Origin: Miscanthus floridulus
Taxonomy: Eukaryota; Streptophyta; Magnoliopsida; Poales; Poaceae
NCBI RefSeq assembly: GCF_019320115.1
Contig: NC_089584.1
Location: 71,331,533 to 71,395,532 of the forward strand
Length of the DNA: 64,000 nt
Direction of reading: 5' to 3'
Positions 19,492 through 31,690 of this stretch are shown one piece after another; position 1 is the first letter of the stretch; each line of letters opens with the position of its first letter. The notes beneath the pieces were generated by a model. It was not told where the DNA came from. It ran no database searches and worked only from the letters and a program-made list of their open reading frames with translations. Made by a program: the position numbers and the translations under genes.

Positions 19492-21822
19492 TCAATTAGG
19501 TTGAGTGAATTTGGATGAACATCATTGTACTCTATGGACAATTACCGATCCTTATGCATCATAAGAACAAATTTGTAACCTCGTTATTTTGTTTTGTTTG
19601 ATTGGATTTGTTTCCTTCCCTTTTTGTTTGCGAAAAGAGAAGGCTCACGTATTCTGACCATTCCATTCGTTAAGGGGAGAACTTCAATCACGCTAGTGAG
19701 CAAAGACATCGTAGCCGCTGAGGCATAGGTGTTTTGTAGTCCAACCAGACATGATCAATAATTCATTTCCATAAACCTTGCCACTAGGCTCAGCGTGAAG
19801 AAGAGGTCTGACATAGTGACTGATTCAGAAAAGGTATAGTTATACCTTTATCAGCCCCCGAGTGAGATCCGACCCCTTGCCATTGTTGGAGTCAAATTTC
19901 ACTAAAAATCGAGGGGAGGATAGCGAAACTTAGGGGAATGCATCTCTTGTATTTGCACGTATCCTCCCCCTAGAATCTTAGCTATCATTCTGCGACCGTG
20001 CGTTAGGTCTCCTTGCAAGTCCAACCTTCTTCGAGCCCCCGTGCGTGGTGGGGATTTGGTCAAGGGTTGGCATGTTTTTGTGACTATCGCCTCGTCCATG
20101 GTTTCCGCAACTGGGGGGTTGAGTTACCGTTACTTGCCTTGGTGGCTCGAGTGACGTGCTCGGTGAGCTCGCTAACGGGCACGTTTGAGCGGAATCTGGT
20201 TTCATTGCTTGTGACAGGGTGGGCAAAGCCCTCATGTGGAATTTTGTTGCTCCTTAACCCACCTTCCAATAGATTCCCCCTCAATGGGGATTCTATGGGC
20301 TTGGCTAGAGGCTAGGATCGAACAAAAAGGTTGAGATGACCTTGTCTGCTTCTAAGCGGGACGGACACGGGCCACTGAGGCTCATCTGCGTTTTTCCCCT
20401 AGGCTTTTGTTCGACGCGAGGCGCCTCAGGCCCTTTGCGAGCTGGTCTTTGAACCTCGGTCTCTCGATCTAGGATCAGGTGCCTCGAGCCCCCAAGCCCA
20501 TTGGGGTTCGATAGGGGTCGGCCGTGTTTCATGTGTCACCCCGTCCTTGGTTTCCACAACTAGAGGGGCTGAGCTAACGACACTTGCCTCAATGGCTCGA
20601 GTGTTGTGCTCAGTGAGCTCGCTAACGGGCATGTTCAAGTGGAATCCGGGTCTGTCATCCGCTGACGGGGTCGGCAGAGCCCTCATATGGCATTCCACTA
20701 CTTAACCCGCCTCTCGGCAGATGCTCGAGCCATTCGATAGGCTCGGGTGGCCCGTTGACCTCTCCTCGATGGAGATTCTGTGGGCTTGGCTCGAGGTTAG
20801 AATCGAATGAAAAAGGTTGAGATGTCCCTATCCGCTTCTGAGCGGGGTCCGGCAAGGCCGCTGGGGCTCATCTCGGTTTTTCTCCCCTAGCTCTGTTTGA
20901 CATGAGGCGGCCTCGAGCCCTTTGTGGGCCAGCGTTCGAACCGTGGTCGGTTGCCGCTCATATCGAATGAGACGACTACCGCTTCGTGATGTGATGCGAA
21001 GCGTTGTGATGCAGCAATCGTGTATGCGATGCTTGGATGTATGAGATAAGTCTATAAATGATTGTATAAAGAAATGGCGGGGGTCGGTAATGTTACCTCG
21101 ATGGCACGAGTGTTGGGTTCTAGGAGTTCTTACCGGATATGTCCGCTTGGGGGTCCGGGTCCGACGTTCGTGATGGAACTGGCATAACCTGCATGAGCCT
21201 CCCATTCTTCTGTATCTATCTTTCGACAGCGGTCTGAGCCGTTCGATCGACCGGATATGTCCGCACAGGGGTCCAAGTCCGACGTTCGTGATGGAGCTGG
21301 CGTAACCCGCATGAGCCTCCCATTCCTCCGTATCTGTCTTTCGGTAGTGGCCTGAGCCATTCGATCGACCTAGGCATAGGTTTTACCTCGATGGTAAGAG
21401 TGATGGGTTTAGAAAGCCTCCCCCAGATATGAGTGTGATCCTATTGCTCCTTATCTGCTTCTCATTAATGGCCAAGCCATCCGATCGACTCGCGTTACCT
21501 ATCGAGACAAGATTTCCCTACGAAAATAGAGGATGAGAGTGTCCCGCACAAAAAATTAGTTAGGTAGATAAGTCAAGCATCGATTTTGTGCAAAAATGGA
21601 CGAGCTCTTCATTATAATAAGTAGCCTATTAGCTCTTCTCTCTCTTTTTGTAAAAGAGGTTTAGTGCATTCCAACCCTTCCCATAGTTAAGGTCATATAA
21701 GCTCGGAATGCGGGCGAGCCAATTCTAATTATGCTGGTGAGCAAAGACACCATAGCTGCTGGGGCATAGGTATCCCACAGTCCAACTAGTTATACTCAAA
21801 GCTTGTTCCCATAAACCTAGCT
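19492..21822. repeat. Repeat-rich 3' untranslated region of the Tat element
   Basis: No gene. Segments recur in direct order. The block around GTTTCCGCAACT (20101) returns at 20550. The block around GTTGAGATG (20330) returns near 20817. A block of about 280 bp at 19645-19925 returns at about 21665-21827 and continues after the solo LTR at 26172-26290. Tandem or long repeats in the 3' untranslated region are known for the Tat/Ogre group. Confidence 0.75.
21133..21368. repeat. 118-bp tandem duplication in the Tat 3' region
   Basis: Two adjacent copies beginning CCGGATATGTCCGC at 21133 and 21251, each ending near TTCGATCGACC. They differ at roughly a dozen positions by eye. Confidence 0.85.
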
Positions 21823-21827
21823 CCTAA

Positions 21828-24800
21828 TGTAACAACCCAAAAATCCATACACCAAAAATACCAACTACAAATTTTTTCTTAAAACTCCCATGTGTTGATG
21901 AATGTCAGGAATAGAAACCCAACCTGAGAGATGCATTAGGTCTAACCCCAACCTAAGTCAACACATAAGCATGGCATGCCATTTGTTAATCATGTTTATT
22001 TAAATACTGACAAATGAAACATAGCATACATTGTTAACTCACATGGTGATTTGGATTTTCATTTGTTTTATGTAATGCCTAACAACTCCCTTAAAGAAAT
22101 AAACCATAAAGTAATTATTACTCAAACCAAAGAATAAATGTTTAAAGAGAAAACTAATTCTATTTTTGTATAACAAAACTATACCTATTTTTGTTATACA
22201 AAATAGCTAAATAAAATTCCTAATATATATATATATATAAGAGAATGTTATGGGCCTCATATCTACAAAACTCCAATGAATAAGGTACACTAATTTTTGA
22301 ATTCAAATTCCAAATCAATTTGAATTTAAACAAAGGAGAAGAAAAATAAAACAAAAAAAGGGAAAAGAAAAGGAGAAGGCCCGCAGCTGGCTCGGCCTGC
22401 TAGCGCGCAGCAGCAGCCAACCAGCCCAGCTTGCGTGCGCAGCAGCAGGCCGGCCCAACGCGCGCGGCCAGCCCAGCAAGCAGCCCAGCGCGTGCCCACG
22501 CCCGCGTGCCTCCCCGCCTCGCTTGCTGCCACTGCCCGTCGGGCCCCACCTGTCGGCTTTCCTATTCATCTTCTCCGCGCCCATGCCTCAACCGCCCGTG
22601 TGACCGGAGGCCGACAGCGTTGGTAGGAGCGGGCCAGGGGGTCACACCTGGGGCATGGCCTTGCTCCCCCTTGCGCTGCGTTCACGCAACCTCGCGCCAC
22701 CGTCGGATGCATCGCACGCCTTTCCACCGCACGATGCCGAACGCCATTGGAGGCATGGAGCTCAGCTATAAAGCCACGCCTAGAGCCTTAGCCTCTCCCT
22801 CAGCCACCGCTGCCGCTTGGTGGCCCAGTAGCCCGCACCGCACCGAGAGAAGAGGGCTGAGAAGGAGTTCAGGAGAGGAGGAACGGAGCCACCCGCGTGC
22901 TGCCGAAGTCGTCGGAGCTGAAGACGACGCCGTCGTCTTCATCACGGTCGTGGGTCGGCACTGCACTACCTCCGTCTTCACGGCCATGACCCTCCACTAA
23001 ACCGCCATCCTACCGCCTTCGACACCAACGGTGAGCCCTCGCTGCTGAGACTCCTCCTAGCCCCTGGACGCCATAGCAGAGCACGCGCACGCCGCGCTCC
23101 AGACACCGCCGTCATGGCGTGGCCACCGCTAGCGCACCACCAGGACGCCCGGAGGGTAGCCGCGTAGACCGAGACCCTGTTAGCCGACCACAGCGCCCTG
23201 GCCACGAGCACCGGACCTCGGCTGGAGTTCCGCCGTGCACCATCATTGTGTGCGGACTCCACCGCGCCCAAAGGTCGCCGCCGTCACTTGTTCCGGTCGC
23301 CCGCTAGCAGTCGGAACGGGAACGGGGCACTAGGACCCTTGGAACGGCCCCTAGCTGCCCCGCCGGCGAGCACCGCCGCGACCAAGCCGCCGACCGCCAT
23401 GGCTGACGCCCTAGAAAGCCCCGGCCGCCACCTAGACCCCACCATTGTGTTCGCCATGGCCTAGGGAATCTTTTCCCCACCTTAATTGAACGCCAGTGCC
23501 GCCGTAGGAACACGCCGGTGAGCACACCACCGGCGGGAGCACGCCGGGGATGGAAGTAGAGGGCTTCCCCGCCAGCCGCACACGCCTGCACTCGGTGCAC
23601 GTAGACCAGGCCATAGGGAAGAAGGGTGGACTCGGTCCACCGAAGACCAGCCAACGGTCCATGGACCATGAACATGAGTCCACCATGAGCCACACGGTGT
23701 GGTGGACAAAGCCCATTGGAGGCCCATGGCTATGACATGGCAGCGCCACAGCACGCCATGTGTCCGGGCTAGCCCGGCCCAAATCCAGCCCAGTCTAGGC
23801 CCACCAAAGCCCAGTCCAGGCTCAACCTGGATAACCATTGACCGATCAACATTGACAGTTGACCTGGCCCCACATGTCAGCGACACAGGGACTCTGGACC
23901 CACTCATCAGTGAATGACATCATGCTGACATCATGACAACGTCACGCGGGACCCACCTATCAGTAACAACACAGCCGAGGTGACGTCATGCTGATGTCAC
24001 GATGACGTCAGCTGCTGACGTCAGCAGCCCTGGCCCCACACGTCAGTGACTACGAACCGTTGACCGTTGACTCGCCCGTTGACTTGGTGTTGACTTTGAC
24101 CGGACCCACAGGTCAGTGACCCAGGAGCCTCTGGCCCCACCTATCAGGAACGATGACGTTGATGATGTCATGCTGACGTCAAGCTGACGTCAGCAGGACC
24201 CCACTTGTCAGCTCAGAGCCGAGTCGGTGATGTCATGCTGACGTCATGCTGATGTCAGCATGCCACGAGGACCAGTCACAGTGTGACACGTGTCAGCCCA
24301 GGATTAATTCAGTCTTTTCCCATTTTCAGAGATGATTTAAACTGTGGAAATTCATAACTAATTCATACGACCTCAGAAAAATACAAAACTAGGACCAAAA
24401 TTCATCTAAAATCGAGCTTTACGCAATGAACCCATGTTTGAGTGCATTTTGCTCTTTTGAATTTTCAATGCTTCTTTGTGCTATTCTATAAGCGTCGCTA
24501 ACGCGACTATAATACGATCATTGCAGACTAGGAGAACCAGACAGACGAGGATCGTGAGTACCATGAGGAGAGCGGAGATGACTACACTAAAGGTGCCACA
24601 TCCCACCAAATCTCGTAGCACCTATTACGCATGGCTAATATAGGACTACTAATGCTTTACTTACTGTTATAATCATACTATGATAGGACTTGCATGGTAG
24701 TATGCTTACTTGATGGCCTTTACCTTGACGCAACCTTACCCCTGCATACCCTGCTATTAGGCTAGACACACGCTTACTGCTATGTATCATTGCTTACACT

Positions 24801-26166
24801 TCTACTACACTTATACTACTTTAATGCGTGGTGGAAACTGGTGTTATCTAGACTATGGGGAGAGTGCTGCGTGTGTGACTTGGGTGTGTGGAGGGTGAGG
24901 GTTGTGTCGACCAAGTTGGAGTATACGACGAGCCTAGGGCAAGTCTTGCCATGGGGTGCTGCCTGGGCACCCCTGGAATGGATACCTGTGGTGGGTAAAT
25001 GGTATATGAGGTGGTCCTAGGTGTGAACCTGTGATGGGAGGAGCCCAGGGTGGAGGTGCTGTGGTGGCACAATAAATGGAAACCCAGATGAAGACATTCT
25101 GGCTTGGTCATCCCTAAGGACCTACTAGTACTTAGATTCACTAGGAAGCCTTACGTACCACTCGCCCTATATGGTGCGGGACGGCCGGACTACTTGGTAG
25201 GATATTGCCACTATGGCTAGGTTGATAGCGGACAGTGTAAGGAGGTACGGGGCGTGGAGGATTTCCCCCACACCCTTCCAAGACTTCATGGAGACCTTGT
25301 GGACCCGGCTCATGACTCACAGTTTTAGCCACCCTAGACTAGACTTGGGGTGTACCAGGGCTGAATGGTAGAGTGGCATTATCCTAGGCCAGCAAGAGGC
25401 CAAAATCAGCCCAGTTGACGACGGTCAGCGAAGAAGGCAGATCTTATGGTTATGTAAAACCTCTGCAGAGTGTATGGTTGATCGATCGATACATGCGCCG
25501 ACTAGTCGGCTATGGACCTTTCCTGGGTTTCTCTTCTTCCCCCGTGAGAGAGAGTGTCGGTCATAGCCAGGGGCTACGGGCCTTGAGACAGTGCCGAGAG
25601 GGAGTTGGCCTGTCGACTGAGCGATGGTATGGTGATGGTGTGGAGATGGTGGTATATCGATCCCAGGATCGAAACCTGGCTCGAGAAAGGGAATGGGGTG
25701 GAATATGTGTGGGAATGGTGTTAAAACTTGACCAACTATTATTATATACTTGATATGCTAAAACATAGGAAACTCCAGCCTTATAGGTTCCTTTTGATTA
25801 TATCCAACTTGCATCCAATTTCCACAAAGCAATGCTCATAGGGTGGGAGTGGCCAGTACAAATCGTACTGATACATTTTGGCACACAGGTTCTGCTGAGG
25901 AGTTTAGCTCTGAGGAGTTTGACGGTTGAGGGGTTCATACCTACGCTCGAGTTTGGCGATCTTATCTTCAAGCTATTCTGAATGAATGCTACTTTTGATT
26001 CCGCCAATGTGGCGATGTAATAATTTATGTAATTCCGCACTATTTGTACTCTGATGTTACGTTGTATGGATGTGATATTCGACTGGAATTCGGGTAATAT
26101 GATCTACAACGATCTTATTACACTTTGACTCTGTGGATTTCCCTTCGTGGAAATCAGGTCGTTTCA
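21828..26166 (+). mobile_element. Solo LTR, 4339 bp, target duplication CCTAA
   Basis: The sequence starts TGTAACAACCC and ends GGTCGTTTCA. CCTAA flanks it at 21823-21827 and 26167-26171. No internal coding region or second LTR is present, so it is a solo LTR left after recombination. The start TGTAACA-CCC and the great length resemble Del/Tekay-type LTRs such as the one at 31691, but the two are not the same family. Open frames near 22431-23000 follow the GC-rich composition and are not credible genes. Confidence 0.88.
23981..24246. promoter_or_regulatory. Cluster of six TGACGTCA palindromes in the solo LTR
   Basis: Perfect TGACGTCA sites occur at 23981, 24003, 24016, 24174, 24185 and 24239. 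Several TGATGTCA variants lie between them, and the surrounding sequence repeats CCCAC-TGTCAG. TGACGTCA is the classical binding site of TGA-type and related plant bZIP factors. Binding is inference. Confidence 0.6.
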
Positions 26167-26339
26167 CCTAAGTCCTAAAAAAGAGGGGTAGGCACAGAAA
26201 ATGTTTGTAGGATAAATGTACTCATATCAGCCCCTGAGTGAGGCCCGACGCCTTGCCGTTGCTGGGGTCAGATGTCACAAAGGATCAGGGAGTTTTGATA
26301 ATGAAACTGATAAGGAAAAGTGTGCATTTATTAGGGGTA

Positions 26340-29300
26340 AAAGCGACGTAGCTTCTCGATGTTCTAGGCGTTGGTGAAGATTTCGCCGTTGATGTTCTTG
26401 AGCTTGTAGGCGTCTAGATGGAGCACCTCCGCAACTATGTACGGTCCCTCACACTACGGGGAGAGCTTGTGGTGGTCCTTGTTTCTCTATACGAGGCGGA
26501 GGACTAGGTCCCCGACGTTGAAGGTTTGGCCCCGCACTCGTCGGCTGTGGTACCATCGCAACGCCTATTGGTACTTGGTTGAGCGGAGGAGGGCGACGTC
26601 GTGGGCTTCGTCCAGCTGGTCCATGGCATCCTCGTGGGATGCCTCGGCTCCCTATTCATCGTATGCCCTAATCCTTAGCACTCCATAGTCGAGGTCGGTT
26701 GGGAGGATGGCCGCGGAACCATAGACCATGAAGAAGGGTGTGTAGCCGGTGGCTTGACTAGGGGTTGTCCTATAGGACCATGTTGTTTGCGTGTTCTACC
26801 TACCCGTTCATCTGGGGGTGATGTTCATCGCAAAATTGGATGAATTTCTTGCAAGTGAACTGTGTGCCATTGTCCGTGATGATGGAGTTCGGGACTCCAA
26901 AGCGATGGATGATGTTGAGGAAGAACAATATGGCCTACTCGGATTTGATCATGGAAATCGGTCAAGCTGCTATCCACTTTGTAAACTTATCTATGGTGAC
27001 AAGCAAGTGGGTGTAGCCCTCGGGTGCCTCTTTGAGTGGTCCAACCAGATCGAGTCCCCAGACTGCAAATGGCCAGGTGATGGGGATCGTCTAGAGTGCT
27101 TGGGCTGGTAGGTAAGTCTGCCGAGCGTAGTACTAGCACCCTTTGTAGGTGCATACACTTTGCTCAGCATTGGCTATCGTGGTAGGCCAGTAGAAGCCCT
27201 ATCGGAACATGTTTCTGACCAGCGTTCTAGGCATGACATGGTGACCATAGACCCCACCATGGATATCGCTTAGCAAACGCTTCCCCTGTTCGAAGGGGAT
27301 GCAGCACTGTAGGATCCTAGTGTGGCTTCGCTTGTAGAGTTCGCCCTCCACAAGAACAAAGGACTTGGCGCAACGTGCGAGTCATTGAGCGTCTGTCCTA
27401 TCCATTGGTAGTGTGTCATGGAGGAGGTAGTCGAGGTAGAGCGTCCTCTAGTCGACTAGAGGGCCAGGCTCTGTCGCTGAGTCCTCTTCGAGCTCCATGA
27501 CCTTGGAGCCAGGTGTAGCCGATGGTTGGTCAGCCCCGAGCCAGGATTGGACGGACTGTTACTGCCTTGCTCTGACTCCTCGTAGCGAATCGAGGGCTTA
27601 TGCTGGTCGCTGGCTTCTTTTGCAAGCGCGTCAGCCACCTCATTGAGACACCTTGGGATGTGGTTGAGCTCGAGGCCATTGAACTTGTCCTCCAACCAGT
27701 GGACTTCTCAGCAGTACATGGTCATCTTGACATCTTGGCAGTTTGACTCCTTCATGACCTGGTCGACGACTAGCTAGGAATCTCCTCGAACGTCGAGGCA
27801 TCGGATGCCCAACTGGATGGCAATGTGTAGGCCATTGATGAGCGCCTCATATTCGGCCACATTGTTGGAGGAGGGGAAATGTAGATGGACCATGTACCTC
27901 ATGTGTACCTCGAGGGGTGACACAAAGACCAGCCCTGCACCAGCACCCTTCCTCATCAGCGATCCGTCGAAGTACATCATCCAGTACTCTTGATCGATGA
28001 CCGCCGGTGGTATTTGGACCTCGGTCCATTCTGCGATGAAATCAGCCAACACCTAGGACTTGATGGCCGTCCTAGAGGCATACGCAATGCCCTGACCCAT
28101 CAGCTCAAGTGCCCATTTTGTGGTTCTTCCCATGGCATCGTAGTTTTGGATGACCTCACCGAGGGGGAGGACGTCGTGACCGTCACTAGATGTGACTCAA
28201 AGTAGTGGTGTAGCTTCCTCCTAGTGAAGAGGACAGCGTACAAAAGCTTCTGGATTTGGGGGTAGTGGGTCTTTGAGTCAGATAGGACCTCGCTGATGAA
28301 GTACACATGGCACTGTACTTTGAGGGCGTGCCCCTCTTCTTCCTGCTCTACTACCAGGGTGGCGCTGACCACTTGCGTGGTGGCCATGATGTAGAGCAGA
28401 AAGGGTTCTCCCTCAGTGGGAGGAACTAGGATCGAGGCCTTTGTTAGGAGCTGCTTAACCATGTCAAGTGATTCCTGGGCCTTGGATGTCCATTCTAAGT
28501 GATCGGCTTTCTTTAGAAGTCAATAAAGGGGGAGACCTCATTCGCTAAGGCATGAGATGAAGTGGCTGAGCATGGCGAGGCACCCTATAACCCGCTGTAC
28601 CACCTTTATTTTCTAAATCGGGCCCATCCTTGTGATGGCTGAGATCTTCTCTGGGTTGGCATCGATGCCACGCTCAGAGATGATGAAACCAAGCAGCATG
28701 CCCCTTGGGACCCCAAAAACACACTTCTCAGGATTTAGTTTGATGCCGTTCGCTTGGAGTTTTGCAAAGGTCTGCTCAAGATCGGCTACAAGATGGTTAG
28801 CCCGTTTGGATTTGACCACGATGTTGTCAACATAGGCCTCAATGGTCCGTTCGATGAGGTCCCCGAAGAACTTGAGCATACAGCGCTGGTATGTAGCCCT
28901 AGCACTCTTTAGATCAAACAATATTGTGACATAGCAGAATGATCCAAAGGGGGTGACGAAAGATGTTGTGAGCTGGTCGGATTCTTTCATCCCAATTTGA
29001 TGGTACCCAGAGTACGCATCTAGGAAGCAGAGGGTTTCACACCCCAAGGTAGAGTCAACTATCTGGTCTATGCATGGCAAAGAAAACGGATCCTTTGGGC
29101 ATGCTTTGTTGAGAACCATATAGTCAACACACATCCTCCATTTCCCACTCTTCTTTCGTACAAGAATGGGATTGGCTAACCACTCTCAATGGTACACTTC
29201 TTTGATGAATCTGGCCACCAAAAGCTTTGCTATTTCCTCACCAATGGTCCTGCATTTCCCCACGTCGAAGCGACGTAGGTGTTGTTTCATCAGCTTAGAG

Positions 29301-31685
29301 CCTAGGCAGATCTTCAAGGCATGCTCGGCGACTTCCCTCGGAATGCCTATCATGTCCGAGGGTTTCCACGTGAAGATGTCTTTGTTGGAGTGGAGGAAGC
29401 CAACGAGTGCGCTTTCCTATTTAGAGGAAAGCATGGTACCAATGTGCACCGTTTTGCCCTCGGTGCTCCCGGGGTCTACGAGGACTTCCTTGGAGCCCTC
29501 CACTAGCTCAAAGGACTCGGTCGACCACTTGGGGTCGGGTGCCTCTTCGGCGACCTCCTTCCTAAGGGTTGCGTGCTCTGTAGAGGCAACGATTGCTGCA
29601 GTGTGATCGTAGCACTCAACCTTGCACTCGTAGGCACGCTAAAAGGAGGTGCCGACGGTGATGATCCCGCCTAGGCCCATCATCTTTAGTTTGAGGTAGG
29701 TGTAGTTGGGGATGGCCATGAACTTCACGTAGAATGGTCACCCTAGGATGGCGTGGTAGGTTCTGTGGAACCCAACCACTTCAAAGGTGAGGGTCTCTGT
29801 CCTATAGTTGGACAGACCCCCGAAGGTGACGGGCAGATCGAGCTGCCCAAGTGGCAAGGCCTACTTTCTAGGCACGACACTATGGAAAGGCGCTCCGATC
29901 GGTCGGATGTGTGCTCGATCGATGCCCATGGCGTCGAGTGTCTCGGCGTATAGGTTGTTGAGGCCGCTGCCCCCATCCATCCGTACCTTGGTGAGGCGCT
30001 TCGTACTGATGATTGGGTCGACCATGAGTGGATATCTCCCTGGTTGTGGGACGCTCTCTGGGTGGTTGGTCCGGTTGAAGGTTATGGCAGAATCTGACCA
30101 CCGAAGGAAGGCAGGTGTGGTCGGTTCGGTCGCATATACCTCACAACGGGTGATCTTCTGACGATGCTTGGAGTCATAGGCCTCTGATACTCCAAAAATC
30201 ATGAGGCAACCATCCGGTGTTGGAAAGCCGTCGTCCTTCTCCTTGGCGTCATCTATGGTGAGGTCAGGGTCCTTTCCATGCTCCCCTTTGTTGGAGCTTT
30301 CGGACAAGAGCCGTCGCATGAGGTTGCAGTCCTTGTATAGATGCTTGATCGGGAAAGCATGGTTTGGGCATGGCCCCTCGAGTAGTTTTTTGAAATGGTT
30401 TAAGGTGCCCTCCGTGGGTTTCCGACCACCCCTTCGGTCAGCGGTGGCCACAAGCGAGCCCTCGCGCCATTGCTTCTTGTTCTTCTTTTTGGCGGGATGA
30501 TTGGAGGTGCCTTCACTGGCATCCTCGTCTTGCCTCACCTTGCCACTAAGGCAATCGAAGATGGCTCTGAACGCTTCTTCGCTCAAGGTGTGGCTAGTGG
30601 TGATGTCTAGGAGTTCCTTGGTGGTTCACGGGCCCTTACGTCCCAGCTTGTGAACTAGAGACTTGCAGGTGGTCCCAAATAGGAAAGCTCCTATAACATC
30701 GGTGTCAGCGACATTAGGGAGCTCGTTGCATTACTGGGAGAAGCGCTAGATGTACCCATGGAGGGTTTCTCTAGCCTTCGGCTAGCAGTTCTTAAGGTCC
30801 CATGGGTTTCTAGGGTGCTTGTATGTGCCCTAGAAGTTTCCCACAAAGATCTCCTTCAAGTCAGCCCAACTTTGGATTCTGTTGGATGGAAGGTGTTCCA
30901 ACTAGGTTCTTGCTGAATCGGCCAAGAATAATGGAAGGTTGTGGATAATGAAGTCATCATTATCCACACCACCATCTTGTCAGGCAAGCCGATAGTCTTC
31001 GTGCCATAGTCCAGGGTTTGTCTCCCCAGAGTACTTCAAGATATTGGTTGGTGGTCAATACCTTAGTGGGAAGGCAGCGTTGAGGATGTGTCAACCGAAG
31101 GCCTAAGGCCCAGGCAGGACAAGGCTTGGGCTTCGGTCCTCGCCGCTATCGTAGCATCCACCATGAAGAGGGTCATAGCCATGTCTGGCTCCCTCTCTTG
31201 GGTCGTTGTAGGTGCGTCTACGGACGTCAAGGGTGTTGCGCGCGCCATGGTTGCGGCCGAGATGCTGACGCACCGGGACTACGGTGTGCTGCCTACTTCC
31301 TTGTGGTTCCTAGTGGACCAATGTGTCCCTGCCGAGACACTCTAAAGGCGTGTGCTGGCTAGCATCGAGTTCGCATCGCCGAGACAATGAGCTTTCGGCC
31401 TACTGTGCCGCCGCACGCTGGAGCAGCATGCAAATCTCGTGGTGGGCCCGACGATCCTTGGGCGTCATGACCTCTAGGAGGCCATGGAGCAAGGCTGCCG
31501 TGGCAGCAATGTTTTGGCTTGCCTAGGCAAAGCGAGGGAGGGCTTCATCGTCGGCGATGATCCTCCAGTTCACGTCGTGGGCCATGGCATGGGCACACCC
31601 ACCGTCTCCACAGCGCTCGATCTCCTAATCAAGCTCCACGCATTCCTGCTCGAGCTGGAGTTGTGCTTCCTTGATCTCTCGGTGT
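26340..31685 (-). pseudogene. Tat gag (3' part), protease, RT, two RNase H, integrase (broken)
   Basis: Reading leftwards, gag resumes at 31685 after the nested chromovirus. Its C-terminal half at 30586-30200 carries a C-x2-H...H-x4-C pattern (CPNH, KHLYKDC). The protease has MDGGSGLN (Asp at 29975-29977). The RT (29134-28613) has MCVDY and FLDAYSGYHQI, but the catalytic motif is YVDN, not YVDD (28823-28834). An RT-linked RNase H (28460-28100) is followed by a second, archaeal-type RNase H (28052-27450) with FDGS, AEYEAL and GDS acidic residues, a Tat trait. The integrase (27360-26700) keeps Asp in GLDLVGP, Asp in ITDNGTQF and Glu in VEHAN, but has several stops. Frames change repeatedly, so it is non-functional. 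Confidence 0.88.
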
Positions 31686-31690
31686 TGGGC

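Noticed and set aside
22431..23000. A 189-codon frame in the solo LTR
   Set aside because: It is compositionally open, has no domain, and lies inside a well-bounded LTR.
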